Assembly: GCF_900113005.1 (NCBI RefSeq)
Contig: NZ_FONW01000001.1
Span: forward strand, 186,001-250,000
Length of the DNA: 64,000 bases
Direction of reading: 5' to 3'
Source: Sunxiuqinia elliptica
GTDB taxonomy: Bacteria; Bacteroidota; Bacteroidia; Bacteroidales; Prolixibacteraceae
Part shown: piece by piece, positions 43,531 to 52,126 of the stretch
Numbering within the stretch: position 1 is the first letter of the stretch
Layout of the letters: each line of letters starts with the position of its first letter
Program-made: the position numbers and the translations under genes
The notes under the pieces: model-generated
The model's input: the letters and a program-made list of their open reading frames with translations, nothing else
Database searches by the model: none
Told to the model about the DNA's origin: nothing

Positions 43531-46500
43531 TTACACTTGTTCCTGTGGTTTGTGTTCTTTATTTTCTTCGGGCAATATGCGCAACATTTTTTTGATGCGA
43601 TAATTAATCCGAATGGTTAACATGTACATCACCGGAGCAATTAACAAGGTGAGGAAAGTAGCAAAGGTTAACCCAAATATTACAGTCCATGACATGGGGC
43701 CCCACCAAGCAGTACTTTCACCTCCAAGGGCAAAATCCGGATCAAAATGCGTGTACAAGGTAATGAAATCGAAATTCAATCCTACCGCTAACGGAATTAG
43801 CCCCAACACTGTCGTGATAGCCGTCAGCAATACCGGACGTAAACGGGTTTTTCCTGCCATAACCAGGCATTCAATTTCATCTTTAACAGGAAGGAAGGTA
43901 CCTTCGCTTACTCCCAACTCTTCACGCCTTCTTTTTCGCATCAGGTCAATGTAGTCAATCAATACAATTCCGTTATTTACCACAATACCTGCCAGCGAGA
44001 TAATTCCAATTCCGGTCATGATGATTACAAACTCCATTTTAAAAATGGCTAGTCCGAGGAATACCCCAATGGTACTGAAAAGTACAGTCATCATGATAAT
44101 TGCCGGACGAATAAACGAGTTAAACTGTGTAATCATGATCAATCCAATCAAAGCCACAGCAACCAACAGGGCAAATATCAAGAACTGGCTACTTTCGTCT
44201 TGTTCTTGCTGCTCACCGGTAAATTCGTAATCATAACCTTCAGGCATTTGGTATTCAACCAACAACTGCCTGATCCGGTCATTCACCTCATTGGCATTAT
44301 ACCCTTCAACCACATTCGAGCTAATGGTAATCACCCGCTTAAAGTCAATCCGGTTAACCTTATCATAGGTTGATGAATATTCAAAATCAGCTACAGCTGA
44401 AATCGGAATCTTGTTTCCCTCAACCATCAATTTTTGATTCATCAAGGTTGATACATCATTCCGGTATTCTTCTTTCAAACGAATGAAGATATCGTACTCA
44501 TCTTCACCATCCTTATAATCACCAACATCATAACCATAAAGCGAGTTCCGCAAGGTCATCGCAATTTGCTGAGTTGACAACTCATAACGGCGTGCTTTTT
44601 CACGATCAACTTTGATCAGCATCTCTGGCTGATGCACGTTGATATCCAGCTTCAATTCATCAATTCCCTGGATATTATCCTCATTAATAATATTCATGAA
44701 GTCGTCAGTGATTTTGATGAGCTGGTCAAAGTCGTCCCCTGTCACCTCGATGTTTACATCAGCTCCAACTGGCGGTCCCTGATCTTCGCGCTCCACAAAA
44801 ATCTTCGCACCAACAAAGCCCGACAAGTTAGCTGTTAGCTCCTTCATGATATCCGAGGTATTGATATCCCCGCGCAACTTGTATTCTTCGAACGAAATGG
44901 AGGTCAACGATTTGTTCGGACTTTGCTCATTCTCAAACATGCCTCCTTTTCCGTTCCCCACCGAAGTGGTAATCGATTTTACAATCCCCATGTACGGCTC
45001 CATCGTTGTATTGATGATGCTTTCGACCTTCCGGGATACTTCATCGGTTCTATCAATTGCTGTTCCCAGGGGCAATTCCAAGGTTACATAAATGGTTTGC
45101 GGATCGGTTTCTGGAAAGAAAACCACACTCGGCTGGCGCACACTGTAGAACCAGATTGACACAATCAATAGAATAAAGGTTCCACTAAAATAAAGGATCG
45201 GTTTCCATCCGGTTAATGCTCGTCGCAACTGACGCTCATAAAGATTCTCTAACCACACCAAGAAACGCAACTGGAACCAGCGTGCTGTTGGTCGAAAAAT
45301 CAAGACATTCAATACCATCAACAGAGCCACTGTCATCAGAATATTTCCAAGCAGATAAACTCCGATCAAATAGAACACTGCAGCAATAGCAGTCAGAATC
45401 CCGGCATTCTTAAATGATTTCTTCCAATCTACTTTCTGCCGGATATCATCAACTTTCATAAAGCGTGCAATAAACGGCGGATTCAGCACCAGCGCAACAA
45501 ATAACGATGAAGCCAGCACCACGATCAGTGTTTGTGGCAAAATACTCATGAACTCACCAACAATGCCTTCCCAAAACATCAGTGGAAAGAAAGCTGCCAA
45601 AGTCGTCAATGTGGATGAGATAATCGGGAACGCGATTTCGCTCACCCCTTTCTTCGTTGCCTTTAAGGTTGAATAGCCCAACACATGCAGGCGGTAAACA
45701 TTTTCAACCACTACAATGGCATTGTCAACCAACATCCCTAGCGCCAGGATTAATCCATATAACACCATGGAGTTCAGGGTCACCCCAGCTTGCTCCAGGA
45801 TAATGAATGATAAGAACATTGACATAGGAATGGCCAAGCCGGAGAACAGGGCATTCCGGAATCCCAAGAAGAGGAAAAGCACAAAGATCACCAAGATCAT
45901 CCCCAAGATGATGCTGTTTTCCAGCGTTGCAATTTCATTCTTCACATAGGTTGACATATCATCAGTGACGGTGATTTCCAGATTTTGAGGCAAATAACCT
46001 CGCTCCACTTGTTCTTCCAGTATCTGGTTCACCTTAGCCGTTGCTTCCAATATGTTGGCGCCACTTTTTTTGGTTACCGCCAAGGTAACTACGGGCTTAT
46101 TGTCCAATCGCGAAATAGTCGACTTCTCCTTGTACCCATCAACAACATCGGCCACATCGCGAATGTAAACCGGCTTCCCGCCATTCAGTTTAATGATGGT
46201 ATTCCGAATCTGATCCATGTTGGTGTAATCCGCCTCCGTACGCACTACGCGACGAGTCTCGTCAGCGGTAAACTCACCGGCACCAATGGTCACATTCTCT
46301 AGCTGAAGCGCCAACGCAATGTCTTCGTAGGTCATTCCACGAGCCTCCAATTTGTGCGGATCAACGTTTACTTGAATCTCGCGATCATCAATCCCTCGGA
46401 TAGTCGCCTCCGAAATTTCGGACAGACTTTCAAATTCGTCCTGAAGAATCTCGGCATAGTCTTTCAACTCCCGCATACTAAAGTCACCCGAGATGTTGAC

Positions 46501-46971
46501 GTTCAAAATCGGGAATTCCGAGAAGTCCAGATCCAGCACCAACGGATCATTCTCCAAGTCCCCCGGCAAGTCAGAGCGTGCTTTGTCCACGTTATCTTTG
46601 GTATCCTGCAGGGCTTGTTTAATTTCAACATTGGTGTTGAATTCCACGACTATAGTACTCACATCCTGGTAGGAAGCAGAAGAGACTTTTTTCACCCCGT
46701 CCATTCCTTTAAGCTCTTGCTCAATGGGGCGGGTAATCAGGTTCTCAATATCAACCGGCGAGTTTCCCGGATAAATTGTCTGCACAAAAATGTAGGGCAC
46801 GACAATTTCGGGGAATGACTCCCGCGGCATTTGGTTGTACGAAAACAAACCAAAGATCACCAGCATCAGCGTAAGAATATAAACAGTCGTTTTATTCTTC
46901 AGGGCCAGGTAGACAGGTTTAAATTTTCGTGTTATGTTTTGCGTATTCTCGCTAACTTTTTCTTTGTCCAT
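43531..46971 (-). CDS. RND efflux transporter, inner-membrane subunit (AcrB/HAE type)
   Basis: This proton-driven pump of 1146 residues forms the core of a tripartite drug, dye or metabolite exporter. It has 12 membrane helices in two halves, each with a large periplasmic domain. Helix 1 is preceded by FKPVYLALKNKTTVYILTLMLVIFG. Further blocks are QTIYPGNSPVDIENLITRPIEQELKG (porter domain), the helix-4 proton-relay region LVDNAIVVVENVYRL, and the second half's GIISLAGIVVNNGIVLIDYIDLMRKRR. It is the last gene of an operon TetR-TolC-adaptor-RND and is followed by a terminator. The long cytoplasmic C-terminal tail is common in this phylum. Substrate is unknown. Confidence 0.97.
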   Translation of the reverse strand: MDKEKVSENTQNITRKFKPVYLALKNKTTVYILTLMLVIFGLFSYNQMPRESFPEIVVPYIFVQTIYPGNSPVDIENLITRPIEQELKGMDGVKKVSSASYQDVSTIVVEFNTNVEIKQALQDTKDNVDKARSDLPGDLENDPLVLDLDFSEFPILNVNISGDFSMRELKDYAEILQDEFESLSEISEATIRGIDDREIQVNVDPHKLEARGMTYEDIALALQLENVTIGAGEFTADETRRVVRTEADYTNMDQIRNTIIKLNGGKPVYIRDVADVVDGYKEKSTISRLDNKPVVTLAVTKKSGANILEATAKVNQILEEQVERGYLPQNLEITVTDDMSTYVKNEIATLENSIILGMILVIFVLFLFLGFRNALFSGLAIPMSMFLSFIILEQAGVTLNSMVLYGLILALGMLVDNAIVVVENVYRLHVLGYSTLKATKKGVSEIAFPIISSTLTTLAAFFPLMFWEGIVGEFMSILPQTLIVVLASSLFVALVLNPPFIARFMKVDDIRQKVDWKKSFKNAGILTAIAAVFYLIGVYLLGNILMTVALLMVLNVLIFRPTARWFQLRFLVWLENLYERQLRRALTGWKPILYFSGTFILLIVSIWFYSVRQPSVVFFPETDPQTIYVTLELPLGTAIDRTDEVSRKVESIINTTMEPYMGIVKSITTSVGNGKGGMFENEQSPNKSLTSISFEEYKLRGDINTSDIMKELTANLSGFVGAKIFVEREDQGPPVGADVNIEVTGDDFDQLIKITDDFMNIINEDNIQGIDELKLDINVHQPEMLIKVDREKARRYELSTQQIAMTLRNSLYGYDVGDYKDGEDEYDIFIRLKEEYRNDVSTLMNQKLMVEGNKIPISAVADFEYSSTYDKVNRIDFKRVITISSNVVEGYNANEVNDRIRQLLVEYQMPEGYDYEFTGEQQEQDESSQFLIFALLVAVALIGLIMITQFNSFIRPAIIMMTVLFSTIGVFLGLAIFKMEFVIIMTGIGIISLAGIVVNNGIVLIDYIDLMRKRRREELGVSEGTFLPVKDEIECLVMAGKTRLRPVLLTAITTVLGLIPLAVGLNFDFITLYTHFDPDFALGGESTAWWGPMSWTVIFGLTFATFLTLLIAPVMYMLTIRINYRIKKMLRILPEENKEHKPQEQV

Positions 46972-47006
46972 GTTTCTGTTTTTTCAGCTAAATGACTCTG
47001 AACATT

Positions 47007-48158
47007 TTAATTTGCCTGAAGCAAGCTTCCATCAACCACCTGGCTAAATCCTTCAGCAATCACTTGTTCTCCAGCTTTCAAACCACTTCTCACTTCGGTC
47101 ATGTTGTTATCGGTTACCCCAGTTTCAACATAAACTTTCCGGGCACGGAGCTTTCCACCTTCGGACTCAGCAACAAAAGTATATGTGCCTTTAAAATCTT
47201 CTTTGATCAGCAAAGAAGGAATAACGATCGCTTCATCAGCCACGTAGTCACGCAAGGTAACCACCGCATCCATATTGGGTTTGATGAGTTTATCCTGATT
47301 TTGAAGGTCCATCCGAATCCGGAAAGTCCGGTTGTTTGGATCGATGTAGTTTCCAATCATCAACACATCTGTTTTCCGGTCTCTTTCGATTGCCGGAAAA
47401 CTGATCAATACATCATCTCCTTCTTTAATCTTCGTCAGATATGATTCAGCCACATCAGCATAAACTTTAATTTTCTGGATATTAACCAATTTGGCAAAAG
47501 GCATTTGAGCACTGGCAATTTGTCCTTGCTTTTGATAAATGACATCGATGGTTCCATCCACAGGAGCTTTAACTACCGACAGGTCTTTTTGGGCTTTGAG
47601 GCTTTCTAATTGTTTCTCCAATGCTTCTTTTGTTGACTTTGCCTGTAAGAATTGTAGCTCCGAACCAATGTTTTGCTCCCACAGGTTCTTTTGCCGATCG
47701 AAGGTTGTTTGAGCCAGTTCTAAGCTAATTTTTACTTCCTCGATGTTCCGGTCAATCGTTTCTGAATTTAGAATTGCCAATACCGTTCCTTTTCGAACGC
47801 GCTGACCTTCTTTCACGGTGATTTCAAGGATTTTCCCTGAAGCTTCCGGGCTGACATTTACTTCTTGGTCAGCCTCAACACTTCCGGTAACATCGATAAA
47901 GTGTTCAAATTTTTGAGTTTGCAATTCCTGTAAAACTACCTGCACTTTGTCAACTGTAGCATCTGCTTTCAGTTCTTTTTCCAGCGCTGCAATTTTCATT
48001 TCCAGATCATGCACCTCTTGTTTATATGCTTTAAGTTGAGCCTCCTTCGCTTTATTATCGTTCTCGGCATTTCCGGCTGAGCAGGCAGCCAGAATAACAA
48101 TCATGACAATCGCTGCCAGTTGATTGATCCGTTTTCTTTCGATTTGAGTCTTCTTCAT
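47007..48158 (-). CDS. RND efflux periplasmic adaptor subunit (lipoprotein)
   Basis: This membrane fusion protein links the RND pump to the TolC-type outer-membrane channel. It has 383 residues and a lipoprotein signal (NQLAAIVMIVILAAC). A coiled-coil hairpin (about 130-200, with IEEVKISLELAQTTFDRQKNLWEQN) is flanked by the two halves of a lipoyl domain (VNVSPEASGKILEITVKEGQRVRKGTVLA and VKAPVDGTIDVIYQKQGQIA). Beta-barrel and membrane-proximal domains follow. It lies 11 nt after the TolC-type gene and 35 nt before the pump gene. The leader AAACAATTAAACG sits just before the ATG. Confidence 0.96.
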   Translation of the reverse strand: MKKTQIERKRINQLAAIVMIVILAACSAGNAENDNKAKEAQLKAYKQEVHDLEMKIAALEKELKADATVDKVQVVLQELQTQKFEHFIDVTGSVEADQEVNVSPEASGKILEITVKEGQRVRKGTVLAILNSETIDRNIEEVKISLELAQTTFDRQKNLWEQNIGSELQFLQAKSTKEALEKQLESLKAQKDLSVVKAPVDGTIDVIYQKQGQIASAQMPFAKLVNIQKIKVYADVAESYLTKIKEGDDVLISFPAIERDRKTDVLMIGNYIDPNNRTFRIRMDLQNQDKLIKPNMDAVVTLRDYVADEAIVIPSLLIKEDFKGTYTFVAESEGGKLRARKVYVETGVTDNNMTEVRSGLKAGEQVIAEGFSQVVDGSLLQAN

Positions 48159-48169
48159 CGTTTAATTGT

Positions 48170-49516
48170 TTATAGTTTTCCAATCGCTTTGTCCAGGTTA
48201 ATTTTTGAATTCAGTAGCTGAATGACCGAAGCCACCCAAGCACCCTGGGCCTGAATGTACTGTGTTTCTGTTTGCGACAACTCGACACTACTGCTGATCC
48301 CGTTGTTGTATTTTACGGTTGTTTTGTCGTAAATCCGCTTGGCAAGCTGCTTGTTGTCAACATCATTCTCGAACTGATCAACGGCACTTTCGATGTCGGC
48401 AATAGCTGACAAATAATCTTTTTGCAGGGTTTGCTCTGCCAGTCGTTGATCATTCTCAGACTGCTGATAAGCCAGTCGTGCCTGTTGCACCTTGGCATGC
48501 TGTTGCCCCGACGTAAAAATCGGGAGTGAGAGCGTCAATCCCCACATCGAAGACTTAAACCAGGGGACGCTGTTTTTAAACAAGTTTGCTTTGTCTCCAT
48601 AAGCTGTTTTCGACCAGTTGTAGAAACCTGTAAGCCTCGGCAAATAAGCAGACTGTTCCAACTTTAGCTCCTTCATTTTCAATTGACGCTGAGTTTCCAG
48701 CATCCGAAAATCAATGTGCGAGGTGTAGTCAAAACCTGCAATATGCTCATTCTTTGCCAACAATGGATCGAGGAAAGAATCCAACGACTGGGCTAATTCA
48801 ATCGTTTCATCAACATCAATGCCCATCGTGTATTTCAACACAATTCGTGCAACCCGGATTTCCCTTTCAACTTTAAGGATCTCATTTTCGGCTTTTTGAA
48901 CCAACAGCTTCATTTGATCCACATCCTGCTCTTCGGAGAATCCATTGTTGTATAAAGCACGCGTATCACTCTCCAATTTTTGAGAGTTAGTCAGATTTTC
49001 CCTCATGACTTTGAGGTTTTCCTCCGCCGTCAGGACCATGAAATAAGACTGAGCAACGGCATGTTTAATGTCAATCTCTGTTTTCTCTTTGGTTTGACTT
49101 GCCATTTGCAGGTAAATCTTAGCCGAGCCAATTCCCACAATGTAGGATCCATCAAAAATTAGCTGGTTCACAGTAAAGCCAAAGTCTGAGTTGTAATCCT
49201 GACCAAATTTTACGGGAACGTAAGTTCCCTCATCTTCTCCAAAGAATTGCCCCGGGATAAGTGATACCGGCAGATTTAAGAAGTTTGTGTAGTTTGCTTC
49301 ACCCGTTACCTGTGGCAAACCAATGGCAATGGTTTCCCACACTTTTTTTCGGGCCGCATCTACATCAAGTCCGCTGTTTTGAATCACATAAGAATTCTTT
49401 AGCGCATAAGCTTGAGCTTCCGCTAAAGTAAACTTCAGATCATCTTGCGCTTGCCCATAGCCAGCAAGCAACAAAAACAGCAGCAAGGTAAATAGCTGTT
49501 TCGTTTTAGTTTTCAT
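48170..49516 (-). CDS. TolC-family outer-membrane efflux protein
   Basis: This is the exit channel of the tripartite pump, 448 residues. It has a signal peptide (KQLFTLLLFLLLAGYGQAQ) followed by two TolC repeats. Visible parts are KFTLAEAQAYALKNSYVIQ at the N-terminus, EKTEIDIKHAVAQSYFMVLTAEENLKVMRENLTNSQKL, and the second repeat around LPRLTGFYNW and WGLTLSLPIFTSGQQHAKVQQARLAYQQSE. It overlaps the 3' end of the TetR gene by 11 nt, so translation is coupled. The leader for this ATG (CAATTAAACAACGTTCAGA) is also coding sequence for the TetR C-terminus. Confidence 0.96.
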   Translation of the reverse strand: MKTKTKQLFTLLLFLLLAGYGQAQDDLKFTLAEAQAYALKNSYVIQNSGLDVDAARKKVWETIAIGLPQVTGEANYTNFLNLPVSLIPGQFFGEDEGTYVPVKFGQDYNSDFGFTVNQLIFDGSYIVGIGSAKIYLQMASQTKEKTEIDIKHAVAQSYFMVLTAEENLKVMRENLTNSQKLESDTRALYNNGFSEEQDVDQMKLLVQKAENEILKVEREIRVARIVLKYTMGIDVDETIELAQSLDSFLDPLLAKNEHIAGFDYTSHIDFRMLETQRQLKMKELKLEQSAYLPRLTGFYNWSKTAYGDKANLFKNSVPWFKSSMWGLTLSLPIFTSGQQHAKVQQARLAYQQSENDQRLAEQTLQKDYLSAIADIESAVDQFENDVDNKQLAKRIYDKTTVKYNNGISSSVELSQTETQYIQAQGAWVASVIQLLNSKINLDKAIGKL

Positions 49517-50132
49517 TCTGAACGTTGTTTAATTGTTGTTTGTAGTATTTCAAGCCTGTTTCTGTACAAATTGCATGCATGTGGTAATCCATCATCAAGT
49601 CAAACAACCGAATGTCCCTCACCTCTTCATTGCTAAACACCTCATTATCCGGATTGAAAACGAACAGCAAACGTCCTACTGCCAGCCGGGCGACAAAATC
49701 GCTATCCAGCTCCTTCCTAAAAAATCCATCTCGTTTCCCGCGTTCTATAATGTCAAGATTATCTGTATAAATCCACTTTCGTTTATAATTGATAATTTTC
49801 CGATAAACTTTAGGATATCCTTTCTTTAAATCATATTCGAGGTTGTTATGAACCATCTTGAGCATCTTAACGATGTGCTCCCGGATCCAAAAAAAACGAT
49901 CAATTGCATTCAACTTCTCCCGCTCTTCACAAATAAAGACCTCATCCCGCATAAAAACATCGGTTACTACTTGATCCACTAGATCCGCCTTATCTTTAAA
50001 GAACTGATACAAGGTTTTTTTGGAGACTCCTACCTCAGCGGCTACATCATCCATTGTTACACTTCGGATGCCATGTCGCATGTACAGTTGCCCAACCTGT
50101 CCCAGGATATACGCTTTTTTATCTTCTGCCAT
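49506..50132 (-). CDS. TetR-family transcriptional regulator of the efflux operon
   Basis: This 208-residue repressor has a TetR-type N-terminal helix-turn-helix (RHGIRSVTMDDVAAEVGVSKKTLYQFFKDKADLV) and an all-helical ligand domain. It is the first gene of its own target operon (TetR, TolC, adaptor, RND), so it most likely represses it until a pump substrate binds. A promoter (TTTC-N19-TATATTTG) ends 6 bp before the ATG, and an 8-bp inverted repeat lies over the -33 box, a plausible operator. Confidence 0.95.
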   Translation of the reverse strand: MAEDKKAYILGQVGQLYMRHGIRSVTMDDVAAEVGVSKKTLYQFFKDKADLVDQVVTDVFMRDEVFICEEREKLNAIDRFFWIREHIVKMLKMVHNNLEYDLKKGYPKVYRKIINYKRKWIYTDNLDIIERGKRDGFFRKELDSDFVARLAVGRLLFVFNPDNEVFSNEEVRDIRLFDLMMDYHMHAICTETGLKYYKQQLNNVQNEN

Positions 50133-50137
50133 AACAA

Positions 50138-50168
50138 CAAATATAGAACTTGAATTACCCTCTGGAAA
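50138..50168 (-). promoter_or_regulatory. Promoter of the TetR/efflux operon
   Basis: Minus strand: TTTC (50168-50165), 19 nt, TATATTTG (50145-50138), 5 nt before the start codon. One mismatch in the -33 box; the frr promoter has the same boxes and spacing. Confidence 0.6.
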
Positions 50169-50192
50169 CTAAAAAGATGTAAAAAGTTTCCA
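50163..50192. promoter_or_regulatory. Inverted repeat, candidate TetR operator
   Basis: TGGAAACT (50163-50170), 14 nt, AGTTTCCA (50185-50192), a perfect 8-bp inverted repeat overlapping the -33 box. A second pair TGTAAA/TTTACA (50178-50183, 50196-50201) is interleaved. Repressor binding here would block RNA polymerase. Confidence 0.5.
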
Positions 50193-50353
50193 TCGTTTAC
50201 AAAAAATTAACACACCACATGTTTATTCTTCCGACATGCAAAGCTATTTCATCATCAAATTTTATTGATACAAGAATCGGTGAACACCGAAATAAGTCGA
50301 GGAATGGAGAAAAAAGAAATATGAAAAAACGGTCTGGGAAAGTCTTGTTCTAC

Positions 50354-51025
50354 CTAACATTCTGTCTTTAAGAACATCTCAGCAATTTTCAAATCTACCG
50401 GAGTCGTAATTTTTATATTTTCTTGGTTTCCATCTACCAAGCAAATGGTATTTCCGGCTGCTTCATAAACCGAGGCATCATCTGTAAAAAAATCACTTTC
50501 AGGTTGTTGATAGGCCTTTTGAATACCAGAAACCACAAACGTTTGTGGTGTTTGTACCAAGCGAAACTGGTTCCGATCAATATGTTGTGAGCCCGAAGTA
50601 GTAACTTTTCGTAACGATTCAACCACAGAAAAAACCGGTAAAGCATTCCCTTGCTCCATAGCTGAATTAAAACAATTCTCAAGGGTTGCTTTTGAAACCA
50701 GTGGGCGAACACCGTCATGTATAAAAACAATGCCTTCTCCGCTGATTGAATCCAATCCATTTTTAACCGATTGAAAGCGGGTAGCTCCCCCCTCAACTAA
50801 CCGAACAGGCAACTTGAAGTTGTACTCCTGACAAAGGGCTTTCCATACCTCAAACTGATCGGCCGGCAAGACCAAAACAAGCTCAACCTCGGGATCAAAC
50901 TTGGTAAAACATTCAGTGGTCCACATCAAAACTGGCTTTCCGGCCAAAGCAATAAATTGCTTCGGAACTTCGGCTCCCATGCGCAATCCTCGACCACCTG
51001 CTACGATTAATGCAATTTTTCTCAT
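50354..51025 (-). CDS. ispD: 2-C-methyl-D-erythritol 4-phosphate cytidylyltransferase
   Basis: IspD attaches CMP to methylerythritol phosphate in the MEP isoprenoid pathway; dxs for the same pathway is at the right edge. The protein has 223 residues from the ATG at 51025, which gives the usual MRKIALIVAGGRGLRMGAEVPKQF start; a longer frame from 51058 would add unconserved residues. Other signatures are FVFIHDGVRPLVS-like (GIVFIHDGVRPLVSKATLE), RNQFRLVQTPQTF and ESDFFTDDASVYEAAG, and the end KITTPVDLKIAEMFL. The leader AAACAATTTTAAAGAG before the ATG resembles that of other genes here. Confidence 0.96.
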   Translation of the reverse strand: MRKIALIVAGGRGLRMGAEVPKQFIALAGKPVLMWTTECFTKFDPEVELVLVLPADQFEVWKALCQEYNFKLPVRLVEGGATRFQSVKNGLDSISGEGIVFIHDGVRPLVSKATLENCFNSAMEQGNALPVFSVVESLRKVTTSGSQHIDRNQFRLVQTPQTFVVSGIQKAYQQPESDFFTDDASVYEAAGNTICLVDGNQENIKITTPVDLKIAEMFLKTEC

Positions 51026-51281
51026 CTCTTTAAAATTGTTTATTGAGCTTGCATTCAAAGCCTACCTGCTCTTCAGACAGGGAACTATCGATGAATTTTC
51101 ATTCCCTTTTCTAGTAACACAAAAGTAGCATTCAAAATCCAAATCCGGTGCGATGTTTTCAAAAACATTCCCTATCTTCAACAAACTGGATTTACAAATC
51201 CAAAAGATACTTGTATCTCCTATTTTGCTAACAAAGGAGAATGTCTCACTCATCCATTGAAAACAAAAACAAATTAAATCG

Positions 51282-51938
51282 ATGAAAACAATTATCTCTT
51301 TTCTGAAAGATCTTCAAAAAAATAACAACAAAGAGTGGTTTGATGCCAATCGCGATCGCTACCAAGAAAGCAAAGAACACATGCTTTTCTTTACAGAACT
51401 ACTTATTCAGGAAATCCACAAAATTGATCCGGAAATCCCATTGTTGTCTCCAAAAGATTGTTTATTCCGTATATTCCGAGACGTTCGTTTTTCAAACGAT
51501 AAAACCCCCTACAAAACCCATATGGGCAGTTTTATTGCCCGCGGTGGACGCAAAAGCAAACGGGCAGGCTACTATGTTCATATTGAACCTGGCAACTCAT
51601 TTTTGGGAGGTGGAATTTGGTGTCCCGAACCACCGGAACTCAAGGCTATTCGCTCTGAAATATTTGAACATCCCGAAGACTTTAAGGATATTATTGAAGC
51701 ACCTGGATTCAAAAAATACTTTCCTGAAATTCAAGGCGAAAAGCTGAAAACAGCCCCCAAAGGGTTTCCGAAAGATTTTGAAGAGATCGAGCTGCTCCGC
51801 CCCAAATCTTACGCATTTGGTTTCCAAGTGAATGATCAAAAAGTACTCGGAGAAGATTTTGTTGGGCTAATTGTCGACGCTTTTCAGGAATTAGCTCGCG
51901 TAAATCAGTATTTAAACGCCAGTTTGGACAAAAACTAA
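51282..51938 (+). CDS. DUF2461/TIGR02453-family protein
   Basis: This 218-residue soluble protein has the DUF2461 pattern: IISFLKDLQKNNNKEWFDANRDRYQ, LFRIFRDVRFSNDKTPYKTHMGSFI, GYYVHIEPGNSFLGGGIWCPEP, and the end region PKGFPKDFEEIELLRPKSYAFGF. The function of the family is unknown. It is a single-gene unit divergent from ispD and convergent with the acyl-CoA ligase gene, with a perfect hairpin between the tails. Confidence 0.93.
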   Translation: MKTIISFLKDLQKNNNKEWFDANRDRYQESKEHMLFFTELLIQEIHKIDPEIPLLSPKDCLFRIFRDVRFSNDKTPYKTHMGSFIARGGRKSKRAGYYVHIEPGNSFLGGGIWCPEPPELKAIRSEIFEHPEDFKDIIEAPGFKKYFPEIQGEKLKTAPKGFPKDFEEIELLRPKSYAFGFQVNDQKVLGEDFVGLIVDAFQELARVNQYLNASLDKN

Positions 51939-52092
51939 TGAACAATATATTTTCGTTCGTTGTGTCAGAAGGGGGGTTTATCACGAAAAACGTTCAGTTC
52001 ATACAATTCTCAAGAAATTTGGGTTACATTTTTACCTGAGCCTGAATTAACTAATAGAATAGTTTCTTCCCAATCAACCCATTTTATAATAG

Positions 52093-52119
52093 AAATGCCG
52101 GATTTTACATCCGGCATTT
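52093..52119. terminator. Bidirectional terminator hairpin
   Basis: AAATGCCGGAT (52093-52103) / ATCCGGCATTT (52109-52119), perfect 11 bp with loop TTTAC, between two convergent genes. T-rich but interrupted tails on both sides. Confidence 0.8.
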
Positions 52120-52126
52120 CTTCATT

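Noticed and set aside
46354-46818. A 154-residue plus-strand frame antisense to the RND pump gene
   Set aside because: Antisense shadow of strongly conserved coding sequence.
46992-47444. A 150-residue plus-strand frame antisense to the efflux adaptor gene
   Set aside because: Antisense shadow; no start context or domain.
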